Part shown: positions 23,050 through 33,853 of the stretch, one piece after another
How the letters are laid out: each line of letters starts with the position of its first letter
Numbering within the stretch: the stretch's first letter is position 1
Assembly (NCBI GenBank): GCA_943737045.1
Contig: CALSFV010000067.1
Location: forward strand, 248,001-312,000
DNA: 64,000 bases
Origin: Parapristionchus giblindavisi
Taxonomy: Eukaryota; Nematoda; Chromadorea; Rhabditida; Diplogasteridae
Direction: 5' to 3'
The notes under the pieces: generated by a model
What the model was told of the DNA's origin: nothing
The model's input: the letters and a program-made list of their open reading frames with translations, nothing else
The model's database searches: none
Made by a program: the position numbers and the translations under genes

Positions 23050-24086
23050 AATAGCCTCCTTGTTAGTGACTTTTGAACTAATAATTGAACTATTGGTCGT
23101 ATCTATCTTTTGTATCATATTATGATATTTTCTGAGGTATGATTAATAAATATATTAATTAACTCAAAGCAGAGGCCGTTGATTGCTCATACTATACTAT
23201 GAATAGTGAATTGATGAATGTCACGGGTAAAATGTGTAAACTTTCATTCGGGGACTCGGAAAACTAAAATAATCCTGCACTTAAAGTAGTAGAAACATAT
23301 GACATGGATATCTTCATTTGATTTACATATTATTAGCCCTAAAACGAGGGCTAAAATGATGACGAAATCAATCGTGAGCGTTTTAATAAAGCAAAGAATG
23401 CAAAAATAATGCCAAAAACTCATCGAAGATACTTCATCGAGAGAATACGCATAGAAAGTAACACCGAGAAAAAACGAATAGGCATTGATAATTAAACACG
23501 CTAGTTTTTTTCTCGATTCTAGAAAAAATTCTCACAGCATAATTATGAGAAAACACACGGAAGCGAGTAGATCAATAACTGCAGAGAATCATAGTCGACC
23601 AACATTGCTTTTTGATCGGAAGTCATGTATTATTTCGAAATATGAACCCCTCGAGGCATGAGTAGATACAAAAAAGGACGAGGGTATTCCACTCCCATGA
23701 ACATTACATACACTGAGTAAATACAGACGGGTTTCCCCAAAGTTTCAAAGTACTCAAAGACTCAGGGGAATATCTTTAGGCATTGAAAAAGATCGGGTTC
23801 AATCACTGAATAATTGATTTAAGTCGAGTCGTAGAAGCGCGCGCACGCAAGACTTGGGGGAAAATGTGCTCTAAACTCTTATTGACAGAGTAAAGAAGGA
23901 TGAACTCATAAAGTAGCATCCAAAGTTGTCCTCGAAAGAATAAGTCCTAAAAAGCATAGTCTATCCTCCTACGCATCAGGCGAGGGAGGCGTTGTGAGCT
24001 ATTTTGAAGCCTGAAGGAATGTAGCCACAACTATAGTGTGATTCCTCTAGTTTAGAAGTGCCCAGGATAGATGAGGCTCTTGGTGT
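23050..24086. other. Intergenic region, no feature seen
   Basis: AT-rich sequence between two foldback elements. No exon chain, RNA gene or repeat was recognised. Confidence 0.5.
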
Positions 24087-25117
24087 ATATGAGGCCGTTT
24101 GCGTAAGACTCGACTAAGTGCCGGCAGAGTAAAAAAATCAAATTTTGGGGATCGGGGTTCTCTAGGGTGCTCATGACGATCATCACGTTCATTTTGCACC
24201 TAGAGCCACCGTTGAGGCCAGACGACGTCGCGTTGAAATCGCGTTTTTAGTCATTTCTCGTGATCCGATAGAGCTAAAAATTGCAAAATATACCCTCAGG
24301 GGCATAATTTTATGGCGGTCACGCCTGTCTGAATCAATATTCATGGAAAAATTTTAGAAATTTTCAAAATTGGAAATTCAGTCGATGGAAAAAGTCCGTT
24401 TTGCGAGATACATAGATCGGACCGGAATGGCATCAGGATTCCATAGAAAAAATTTGAGCCAATTTGCGCCCGAGTCATTCGAGATAATCAACTTTTAGTG
24501 TAGTCATTTTGCCTTTGGAGAGTAGGAAAGACGCTAGACAGTATGGAATTGTGAGAGAGCAGAGAAGGTTGAAGGGAAGGGCATCCCGTCCACTCCACTT
24601 CATTCCAATCCTGATCGTCTCACCTGCCTCTTTGCTCTCTCGCCCCAGCACACTCTCTCGTCTCTTGCCTCCGCATCAACGGTAAAATGACTACACTAAA
24701 AGTTGATTATCTCGAATGACTCGGGCGCAAATTGGCTGAAATTTTTTCTATGGAATCCTGATGCCATTCCGGTCCGATCTATGTATCTCGCAAAACGGAC
24801 TTTTTCCATCGACTGAATTTCCAATTTTGGAAATTTCTGAAATTTTTCCATGAAAAATGAATTAGACAGGCGTGATCCCCATCAAATTTTGCCCCTGAGG
24901 GTATATTTTGCAATTTTTAGCACTATCGGATCACGAGAAATGACGAAAAACGCGATTTCAACGCGACTTCGTCTGGCCTCAACGGTGGCTCTAGGTGCAA
25001 AATGAACGTGACCATCGTCATAAGCACCGTTGAGAACCTCGACCTCCAAAATTTGATTTTTTTTACTGTGCCAAATTTTATTTCTTTTAGTCGATTCTTA
25101 CGCAAACGGCCTCATAT
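24087..25117. repeat. 1-kb foldback element
   Basis: Arms of about 430 bp, 24087-24515 and 24680-25117, start ATATGAGGCCGTTTGCGTAA and end in its inverse. They include GAGCCACCGTTGAGGCC and CGAGTCATTCGAGATAATC with their mirrors. The arms have diverged by substitutions and small indels, so this is older than the 7.5-kb palindrome next to it. The core (about 165 bp) is pyrimidine-rich with no ORF. Confidence 0.85.
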
Positions 25118-25755
25118 GGATGTGGGTACTTTCACATGAGGAAGTTAGTCAAGTGGATTATCTTGATCCCACTACCTCGCTTTCACTAGTGCCATATTCC
25201 AGTGAGAACTGCACATACAACAAAACATTAAAAAATATTGGCACAATATCTAGTTAGTAGAAGAAAGTAACGAAATATCAGAGTATTCGCGTAAGAAAAT
25301 TCAAGGACGATTGGGTTTGACTTTTAAAATAATAATTTTTGTGAAGCCCAAGTGATGTTCATCACCGCGTTTCATTGATAACCCGATATAAAAATGTTTC
25401 AACGGAAAATACATAATGTAAATATACGGCCTTTTTCGCAAAACAATCTTGATAAGTCATAACTCGTAAACAGTTGAGATAACGAAAAAAATGCTCCACA
25501 AAATTTTTTGAAAGCTTTGAAAAACTCTACAAAATGACATATAATGCAGGTCGTGAAAATTATTGTTAGACAGATAGAATTCCCTTTTTTCTTTAACTTT
25601 AAAATACAATGAATTCCATCGGACGAGTTTTTCGAGACTGAGGTTTTTTTAAAACTTACTTCTTATTGTTACAAGCATTCTTTACAAATTATTCAGAGAT
25701 CATTGAAGCTACATATCATCATCGATTTCCCATTGAATAAAAAATTACATACTCA

Positions 25756-26142
25756 TCAAGCCTGATCTAATTGTAAAAAAAATACGCAGCGGGCCGCGGC
25801 GGGACGCAACGTGCCGCGTTTAGGGAGCGCGAACGTGCGACGGTGTCCACACTCATCATCGCACACTTTTTCAGCAAACTTTCTGCTGAGGTCCACTCGG
25901 TTGCAGTGCGTACGCTTATACTTGCGCTTTCTCTCTCTCACCTCTCGTTTATACTCTTTTGCTGAAGTTTGTTCTTTGAACGTTGTATTTTGATCTTTGA
26001 TCTTTGTATACAAATTTTCAAACCATTGGCGAAAATAAAGTTTTTCGATAGTTTTTCTTAGTTGTTGAATTTCATTTATTATTTTCTGTAATAGTAAAAT
26101 AAATCTCACATTTAAAAACTTGAAATGTCGATTTTCGTCCAT
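25756..26142 (-). CDS. Hypothetical 128-aa basic protein (left-arm copy)
   Basis: Same protein as at 32261-32647. It starts MDENRHFKFLNVRF, has a predicted coiled-coil stretch (IINEIQQLRKTIEKL), a strongly basic segment (KREVRERKRKYKR) and a Cys/His cluster (CDDECGHRR). A 24-nt in-frame segment (codons 12-19) begins GTGAGA and ends TTACAG, so it looks like a very short intron. No family recognised. It may be a real gene of the palindrome or a chance ORF. Confidence 0.3.
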   Translation of the reverse strand: MDENRHFKFLNVRFILLLQKIINEIQQLRKTIEKLYFRQWFENLYTKIKDQNTTFKEQTSAKEYKREVRERKRKYKRTHCNRVDLSRKFAEKVCDDECGHRRTFALPKRGTLRPAAARCVFFLQLDQA

Positions 26143-27440
26143 TGTTAATCTTGGATACAGATCAAAGATTAAGCTACAAAGATCAAAGAGCCAAGGACAA
26201 TTTGCCTCTATGTCTGCAGAAATGACTATAGTATTGATTACAAGATAGGCAGTGGTTCCGTTTCAGTGCTAGATCAGTGATAGAGTGGCCAGACGGTCAG
26301 ACGAGATCGATGGGCAGAGACTCAGAGAGTCATCGCGCGCAATAAACTTGATATACCACTACTATAGAGACGGGTGGCGGGCGGGGATAACTTCACTGAA
26401 CAAAAACATTAAAAATTGTAAAATAATAATTTTGATAAAATAAAGATTCTAAATGACTCTAATAATTATCTTGGAGCAGATTTCGATGTAAATTTAGAAA
26501 TATATGCGAAAATAAAGTGTACTCTTCCCTACCGACAGAAATGTATTTAGTTGATAAAGCAGAGTATGATGATCGAGCCAGTAATTATGACAACCTGGAT
26601 TAACGAATAACAGCAATAATATTGAGTGATACATAGAATATATGGTGGAGTAAGCCGATGTTATTGATTTACATAAGATAATCTGTAAGAGGGAGTTGCA
26701 ATGAGAGATTGAGGAATGGTAGGTGCTATTAGGTCAGAGATAGAAAAGAGTATGAATAACAAAGATGCTAACATATTTGGATATTCACTCACTATTGATT
26801 AATAACGATTTGAAGTGTGAAAGTGAATTGAAGTATGAAAAAAGCAGAATGGATAATTAAGTTTAGCTGATTGTCTGATATGGGCATACAAAACCGCTCC
26901 TTTGCAAACTCTTCTTTTTTTGCGATTTTAGAATGTTCTAAATTGACGCTTAATAACATTATGATCATGGTAGATTACATAAATAAAGTAATCCATATCT
27001 CTATCAGATCTTAGTGACGGTATACTTAAATTTTATATTATTAGGTTAGTTTCCAATGTGTATTAGCTTTAGACAATTTACTTTATACCATTTAGATTAC
27101 GAGTACTAAAAATGTACTAAAAAGTATCAAAAAATGATGTCTACTGTTTGATACTGTAGTAATTTATCTCCGCGCTATCTGTGTACTTTATAGTATCTCT
27201 AAGATATGCCTTTGCAACGTACTTTGAAGTACACTCACTTTTTGAATTATAGTTGTGATCTACTATAGTGATGGTCAGTTCTGTTTCTATCTTTATATTG
27301 AATAAATAATAAAACGTATTGATCAAAGCATTGTTACGAAAAGTTGCACTGAACATGTTTATGGTAATTTTGAAATTAAAGTCAGTTCAAGCAAAATAAA
27401 GCAAAAGTTCATAAAATCGATAAAAGGATCTCGTCCCTAC

Positions 27441-27644
27441 TTATACACCGATAAGTAGCTCCACCCATTTCTGATTAACCATTCCTATATAGTGATTCAG
27501 ATCCCGCCCATTTAACTTCGCGGGCTTGGAAACCAATTGCAAACAAAACTCCCCAAAAACTTTATTCATTTTAGAATGCAAGCTATGTGTGAAGTCTTCA
27601 AGGAAATGTTCACACTCCAACGCTGTCCATCCATCTTCAGACAT
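27441..27644 (-). CDS. Hypothetical 67-aa ORF (left-arm copy)
   Basis: Encodes MSEDGWTALECEHFLEDF at the start and MVNQKWVELLIGV at the end, with protein-like composition. An identical copy is at 30759-30962. Function unknown. Possibly one exon of a longer outward-transcribed gene. Confidence 0.3.
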   Translation of the reverse strand: MSEDGWTALECEHFLEDFTHSLHSKMNKVFGEFCLQLVSKPAKLNGRDLNHYIGMVNQKWVELLIGV

Positions 27645-29030
27645 CCGTTGAGTAGATTTGCAATCTCACGATGAAAATGACAACCCTCCTGGGGTGACAT
27701 CGTCGATGAAGTTGATGAAGAAGATTCGGCTAAAATATTGAAAAATTATTATAGACAGCCTTAAGGATCACGAAAGGATGCAGGATCTGAAAAGGACTTG
27801 AATAATTAATAATAATAATTATAATAATAATATTAATTGAATAATAGTACGGAATGAAGGGCGTGTGACGTTCAAAGATCAAAGAAAGTAGGTCAACGCA
27901 AGAGCGAAGATCAAAGATCAAAGAGATGATGGAAATACAGCATGACCGAAAACTACTGTAAGACCTAGCTCTCTCTCAATCGATTTCATGTATGCTCTGG
28001 GTCTATCCCTCGGAATAAGGAACCATTACTGATGATGTTTACCTAATTCACTCCGACAATGAGATCACTAAGATTCTACACACATAATGTACCATAAAAA
28101 TATTGAAATATGAAATGTGCGGGCGGAACCTTTCTAATCGATAATGATCAACAAATATCTATCTCTATCTTCATCCTTTTCCTCAACTATCGATCCAAAC
28201 TGCCCATCAATAAAGTTAATCGATTGATCTACCGTACACATATCCACGGTACCATAATCTCACAATGCGACTTTTCTAATTGCTCATTAGTGAGAATATA
28301 CTGTGGAATGAAATGAGGGTATGAGGGGAATTATAGTAAGTGAAGGAAGGGCTAAGAATGAGAGATGTCTACTGTAAGGATTCATGAAGGCTAATAAAGG
28401 ATGCTCATGCAACAAAAAAAGAGAAATACTACACTAATCTGTCCACGAAACCATACCCATCCGTACATGGAGTAAACTCGGTGAGCCATATAAATTACTC
28501 AAACCGCGAGTACCCCATGAACGGACATTCCGGGCTACGGAACCGTAAGACAGAAGACTAACTAACTAAACAACTAAGATCAGAAAGCTCGGTACGGTTA
28601 TTGTGGGGTGGGATACGGTACCTCTCTGATCAAACGGACGTATCCGTGTGTAGATGATCGACGCAGCAACATGTATATGATAGAAGAGAAGTCTAGAGAC
28701 AGCCAGACGATCATCGAAGACGTAGTTGAGCCGACGAGAGATGAAGAAGGGCATGTGGGATGAGATGATAAACTATAACGACATGAATGATGTATTATAT
28801 ATGAATCTACGGTAGGGGGGGGGGGAATATAGGATACCGGATTTAGATGAACGACGCAGAAACATGTAGATGACCGTAGCGAAGTTGAGCGATAACGAGA
28901 CGATCATCGATGTTGCAGTTGAGCCGATGAGAGATGAAGACAGGCCGATGAGAGGAGAACACGAGCCGAAGAGAGGAGAAGACTGGTAGCTGAAATAAGA
29001 AGACAGATGATTATCAGAGTGAAGATGGTG

Positions 29031-29037
29031 CCTTATA
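29031..29037 (-). promoter_or_regulatory. TATA-like box facing outward, left arm
   Basis: TATAAGG on the minus strand just inside the palindrome, preceded by CCATGGAAATGCGCA and a GTGGGTGGGCGTGG motif. Mirrors 29361-29367. Confidence 0.35.
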
Positions 29038-29139
29038 TGCGCATTTCCATGGACCACGCCCACCCACTAACGCGCTCGATGTTTACGTTCAATAAAGATT
29101 GGAAGGAATGATCTGCCCTGTTCCTATAGTCATTGATCG

Positions 29140-29258
29140 AACTGACAATGGGTGCACGTGCACTCAGTCAATCAATGCTCAACATTAGAGAGTAGATCAG
29201 TTGACTAGACTCAATCTTGTTCAATATCTCCAACGATTGATTACATTTGCACTCAGTC
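29140..29258. other. Central spacer of the palindrome
   Basis: 119 bases not shared between the arms. It contains the perfect 12-base palindrome GTGCACGTGCAC near 29152. No ORF. Confidence 0.8.
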
Positions 29259-29360
29259 CGATCAATGACTATAGGAACAGGGCAGATCATTCCTTCCAAT
29301 CTTTATTGAACGTAAACATCGAGCGCGTTAGTGGGTGGGCGTGGTCCATGGAAATGCGCA

Positions 29361-29367
29361 TATAAGG
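29361..29367 (+). promoter_or_regulatory. TATA-like box facing outward, right arm
   Basis: TATAAGG about 100 bases outside the spacer, followed about 40 bases later by an acceptor-like TTATTTCAG. Together with its mirror this suggests divergent transcription from the centre; inference only. Confidence 0.35.
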
Positions 29368-30758
29368 CACCATCTTCACTCTGATAATCATTTGTCTTCT
29401 TATTTCAGCTACCAGTCTTCTCCTCTCTTCGGCTCGTGTTCTCCTCTCATCGGCCTGTCTTCATCTCTCCTCGGCTCAACTGCAACTTCGATGATCGTCT
29501 CGTTATCGCTCAACTTCGCTACGGTCATCTACATGTTTCTGCGTCGTTCATCTAAATCCGGTATCCTATATTCCCCCCCCCCCTACCGTAGATTCATATA
29601 TAATACAACATTCATGTCGTTATAGTTTATCGTCTCATCCCACATGCCCTTCTTCATCTCTCGTCGGCTCAACTACGTCTTCGATGATCGTCTGGCTGTC
29701 TCTAGACTTCTCTTCTATCATATACATGTTGCTGCGTCGTTCATCTACACACGGATACGTCCGTTTGATCAGAGAGGTACCGTATCCCACCCCACAATAA
29801 CCGTACCGTACTTTCTGATCTTAGTTGTTTAGTTAGTTAGTCTTCTATCTTACGGTTCCGTAGCCCGGAATGTCCGTTCATGGGGTACTCGCGGTTTGAG
29901 TAATTTATATGGCTCACCGAGTTTACTCCATGTACGGCTGGGTATGGTTTCGTGGACAGATTAGTGTAGTATTTCTCTTTTTTTGTTGCATGAGCATCCT
30001 TTATTAGCCTTCATGAATCCTTACAGTAGACATCTCTCATTCTTACGTTAGCCCTTCCTTCACTTACTATAATTCCCCTCATACCCTCATTTCATTCCAC
30101 AGTATATTCTCACTAATGAGCAATTAGAAAAGTCGCATTGTGAGATTATGGTACCGTGGATATGTGTACGGTAGATCAATCGATTAACTTTATTGATGGG
30201 CAGTTTGGATCGATAGTTGAGGAAAAGGATGAAGATAGAGATAGATATTTGTTGATCATTATCGATTAGAAAGGTTCCGCCCGCACATTTCATATTTCAA
30301 TATTTTTATGGTACATTATGTGTGTAGAATCTTAGTGATCTCATTGTCGGAGTGAATTAGGTAAACATCATCAGTAATGGTTCCTTATTCCGAGGGATAG
30401 ACCCAGAGCATACATGAAATCGATTGAGAGAGAGCTAGGTCTTACAGTAGTTTTCGGTCATGCTGTATTTCCATCATCTCTTTGATCTTTGATCTTCGCT
30501 CTTGCGTTGACCTACTTTCTTTGATCTTTGAACGTCACACGCCCTTCATTCCGTACTATTATTCAATTAATATTATTATTATAATTATTATTATTAATTA
30601 TTCAAGTCCTTTTCAGATCCTGCATCCTTTCGTGATCCTTAAGGCTGTCTATAATAATTTTTCAATATTTTAGCCGAATCTTCTTCATCAACTTCATCGA
30701 CGATGTCACCCCAGGAGGGTTGTCATTTTCATCGTGAGATTGCAAATCTACTCAACGG

Positions 30759-30962
30759 ATGTCTGAAGATGGATGGACAGCGTTGGAGTGTGAACATTTC
30801 CTTGAAGACTTCACACATAGCTTGCATTCTAAAATGAATAAAGTTTTTGGGGAGTTTTGTTTGCAATTGGTTTCCAAGCCCGCGAAGTTAAATGGGCGGG
30901 ATCTGAATCACTATATAGGAATGGTTAATCAGAAATGGGTGGAGCTACTTATCGGTGTATAA
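30759..30962 (+). CDS. Hypothetical 67-aa ORF (right-arm copy)
   Basis: Identical in translation to the minus-strand ORF at 27441-27644. It ends with a short, neutral C-terminus (ELLIGV). No family recognised. Confidence 0.3.
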   Translation: MSEDGWTALECEHFLEDFTHSLHSKMNKVFGEFCLQLVSKPAKLNGRDLNHYIGMVNQKWVELLIGV

Positions 30963-32260
30963 GTAGGGACGAGATCCTTTTATCGATTTTATGAACTTTT
31001 GCTTTATTTTGCTTGAACTGACTTTAATTTCAAAATTACCATAAACATGTTCAGTGCAACTTTTCGTAACAATGCTTTGATCAATACTTTTTATTATTTA
31101 TTCAATATAAAGATAGAAACAGAACTGACCATCACTATAGTAGATCACAACTATAATTCAAAAAGTGAGTGTACTTCAAAGTACGTTGCAAAGGCATATC
31201 TTAGAGATACTATAAAGTACACAGATAGCGCGGAGATAAATTACTACAGTATCAAACAGTAGACATCATTTTTTGATACTTTTTAGTACATTTTTAGTAC
31301 TCGTAATCTAAATGGTATAAAGTAAATTGTCTAAAGCTAATACACATTGGAAACTAACCTAATAATATAAAATTTAAGTATACCGTCACTAAGATCTGAT
31401 AGAGATATGGATTACTTTATTTATGTAATCTACCATGATCATAATGTTATTAAGCGTCAATTTAGAACATTCTAAAATCGCAAAAAAAGAAGAGTTTGCA
31501 AAGGAGCGGTTTTGTATGCCCATATCAGACAATCAGCTAAACTTAATTATCCATTCTGCTTTTTTCATACTTCAATTCACTTTCACACTTCAAATCGTTA
31601 TTAATCAATAGTGAGTGAATATCCAAATATGTTAGCATCTTTGTTATTCATACTCTTTTCTATCTCTGACCTAATAGCACCTACCATTCCTCAATCTCTC
31701 ATTGCAACTCCCTCTTACAGATTATCTTATGTAAATCAATAACATCGGCTTACTCCACCATATATTCTATGTATCACTCAATATTTTTGCTGTTATTCGT
31801 TAATCCAGGTTGTCATAATTACTGGCTCGATCATCATACTCTGCTTTATCAACTAAATACATTTCTGTCGGTAGGGAAGAGTACACTTTATTTTCGCATA
31901 TATTTCTAAATTTACATCGAAATCTGCTCCAAGATAATTATTAGAGTCATTTAGAATCTTTATTTTATCAAAATTATTATTTTACAATTTTTAATGTTTT
32001 TGTTCAGTGAAGTTATCCCCGCCCGCCACCCGTCTCTATAGTAGTGGTATATCAAGTTTATTGCGCGCGATGACTCTCTGAGTCTCTGCCCATCGATCTC
32101 GTCTGACCGTCTGGCCACTCTATCACTGATCTAGCACTGAAACGGAACCACTTCCTATCTTGTAATCAATACTATAGTCATTTCTGCAGACATAGAGGCA
32201 AATTGTCCTTGGCTCTTTGATCTTTGTAGCTTAATCTTTGATCTGTATCCAAGATTAACA

Positions 32261-32647
32261 ATGGACGAAAATCGACATTTCAAGTTTTTAAATGTGAGAT
32301 TTATTTTACTATTACAGAAAATAATAAATGAAATTCAACAACTAAGAAAAACTATCGAAAAACTTTATTTTCGCCAATGGTTTGAAAATTTGTATACAAA
32401 GATCAAAGATCAAAATACAACGTTCAAAGAACAAACTTCAGCAAAAGAGTATAAACGAGAGGTGAGAGAGAGAAAGCGCAAGTATAAGCGTACGCACTGC
32501 AACCGAGTGGACCTCAGCAGAAAGTTTGCTGAAAAAGTGTGCGATGATGAGTGTGGACACCGTCGCACGTTCGCGCTCCCTAAACGCGGCACGTTGCGTC
32601 CCGCCGCGGCCCGCTGCGTATTTTTTTTACAATTAGATCAGGCTTGA
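32261..32647 (+). CDS. Hypothetical 128-aa basic protein (right-arm copy)
   Basis: Translation identical to 25756-26142. Only the 5' part (about 75 codons) is repeated again at 33040-33270. Preservation of the frame in three copies could reflect recent copying and not selection. Confidence 0.3.
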   Translation: MDENRHFKFLNVRFILLLQKIINEIQQLRKTIEKLYFRQWFENLYTKIKDQNTTFKEQTSAKEYKREVRERKRKYKRTHCNRVDLSRKFAEKVCDDECGHRRTFALPKRGTLRPAAARCVFFLQLDQA

Positions 32648-33000
32648 TGAGTATGTAATTTTTTATTCAATGGGAAATCGATGATGATATGTAGCTTCAA
32701 TGATCTCTGAATAATTTGTAAAGAATGCTTGTAACAATAAGAAGTAAGTTTTAAAAAAACCTCAGTCTCGAAAAACTCGTCCGATGGAATTCATTGTATT
32801 TTAAAGTTAAAGAAAAAAGGGAATTCTATCTGTCTAACATTAATTTTCACGACCTGCATTATATGTCATTTTGTAGAGTTTTTCAAAGCTTTCAAAAAAT
32901 TTTGTGGAGCATTTTTTTCGTTATCTCAACTGTTTACGAGTTATGACTTATCAAGATTGTTTTGCGAAAATTTTTCTAATTAAAAAAAAAAAATTTTTTT

Positions 33001-33265
33001 CTTTGTAGCTTAATCTTTGATCTGTATCCAAGATTAACAATGGACGAAAATCGACATTTCAAGTTTTTAAATGTGAGATTTATTTTACTATTACAGAAAA
33101 TAATAAATGAAATTCAACAACTAAGAAAAACTATCGAAAAACATTATTTTCGCCAATGGTTTGAAAATTTGTATACAAAGATCAAAGATCAAAATACAAC
33201 GTTCAAAGAACAAACTTCAGCAAAAGAGTATAAACGAGAGGTGAGAGAGAGAAAGCGCAAGTATA
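33001..33265 (+). repeat. Third, partial copy of the outer palindrome sequence
   Basis: Repeats 32222-32486 in direct orientation with a visible A/T change (AAACATTATT against AAACTTTATT). It starts after an A/T-only stretch that follows the end of the right arm, and breaks off within the basic segment of the 128-aa ORF, giving a 76-codon truncated ORF at 33040-33270. Confidence 0.85.
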
Positions 33266-33270
33266 GCTAG
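33040..33270 (+). pseudogene. Truncated copy of the 128-aa palindrome ORF
   Basis: 76 codons identical to the start of 32261-32647 apart from one His for Leu change, then a new stop right after the RKRKYS junction. Lacks the Cys/His cluster. Confidence 0.5.
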
Positions 33271-33392
33271 AAACGAAGCTGTTTTTATTCTCGTGTTAAA
33301 TCTTCTAATCGATTGTCATCATCAGGTGCAATTTTCCCTGTAAAAGGGCGAGCCCTATCCACTTCAGCATTACATATTTTCACTTGAAAGCC

Positions 33393-33400
33393 TATAAAAG
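33393..33400 (+). promoter_or_regulatory. TATA box upstream of the secreted protein gene
   Basis: TATAAAAG within GCCTATAAAAGGCC, about 460 bases before the ATG at 33854. The distance fits an outron removed at the trans-splice acceptor TTTCAG (33846-33851). Confidence 0.5.
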
Positions 33401-33482
33401 GCCATAAAAATTTGTCTCATCGTCGTGGACTCTCTCCAATCTGCACACTATCTCGTCATCGTGTCCATTTACGACCTCTTTT

Positions 33483-33497
33483 CTATCAGTTATCAGT
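33483..33497 (-). promoter_or_regulatory. Paired GATA sites
   Basis: CTATCAGTTATCAGT reads ACTGATAACTGATAG on the other strand: two GATA-factor sites of the ELT-2-like ACTGATAA form in the promoter region of the secreted protein. This hints at intestinal expression by analogy with C. elegans. Confidence 0.4.
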
Positions 33498-33853
33498 AAT
33501 AATAATGATGTGACAGCGATGGCTGTATAATCAAGCTTGCTCGATTCATTGGATAGCTTCATTTACTAACCACTTTTTATGAATTTGAAGCAGATCGAGA
33601 TCGATGATTGTTAAAAATACAATTGTCGCATGCGTTGCACATATTTTCCCAAAGGCATTCTTTTTGGCACATATGTAGGGGTAATAAGAAAGAAAAGACG
33701 ATCATAATTGTGATTACTGTAGGCTCATTTTACATATTTTATTATCCTATTATCTAGTAGAACTATATTTCTTGTTATCTCTTGCTGTAGCTTAACTTTT
33801 AAAATGATAGTTTTATACTATCTGGTTTACTAATATATTATAATATTTCAGTA

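Larger units (their letters stand above)
25433..29139. repeat. Left arm of a 7.5-kb palindrome
   Basis: Begins TTTTCGCAAAACAATCTTG and ends TAGTCATTGATCG. It is the near-perfect reverse complement of 29259-32970; the arms differ by a few substitutions and a net of about 5 bases. It contains minus-strand ORFs of 128, 67, 71, 63, 68 and 96 codons, each mirrored on the plus strand of the other arm. No known transposase, recombinase or reverse transcriptase motif was recognised. Confidence 0.9.
29259..32970. repeat. Right arm of the 7.5-kb palindrome
   Basis: Inverse of 25433-29139. Within the arm an imperfect tandem repeat of about 100 bp starts at 29461 and 29654 (shared CGGCTCAACT, CTTCGATGATCGTCT, CTGCGTCGTTCATCTA). 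Several TTTGATC-type motifs recur (30480, 32215, 32400). The arm ends at GCGAAAA; the flanks outside the two arms are unrelated and show no obvious target duplication. Confidence 0.9.

Noticed and set aside
29335..29625. 96-codon ORF at the start of each palindrome arm as a membrane protein
   Set aside because: It contains an internal tandem repeat and a C-run encoding prolines; composition suggests a chance ORF over repeated DNA, so it was not listed as a gene.
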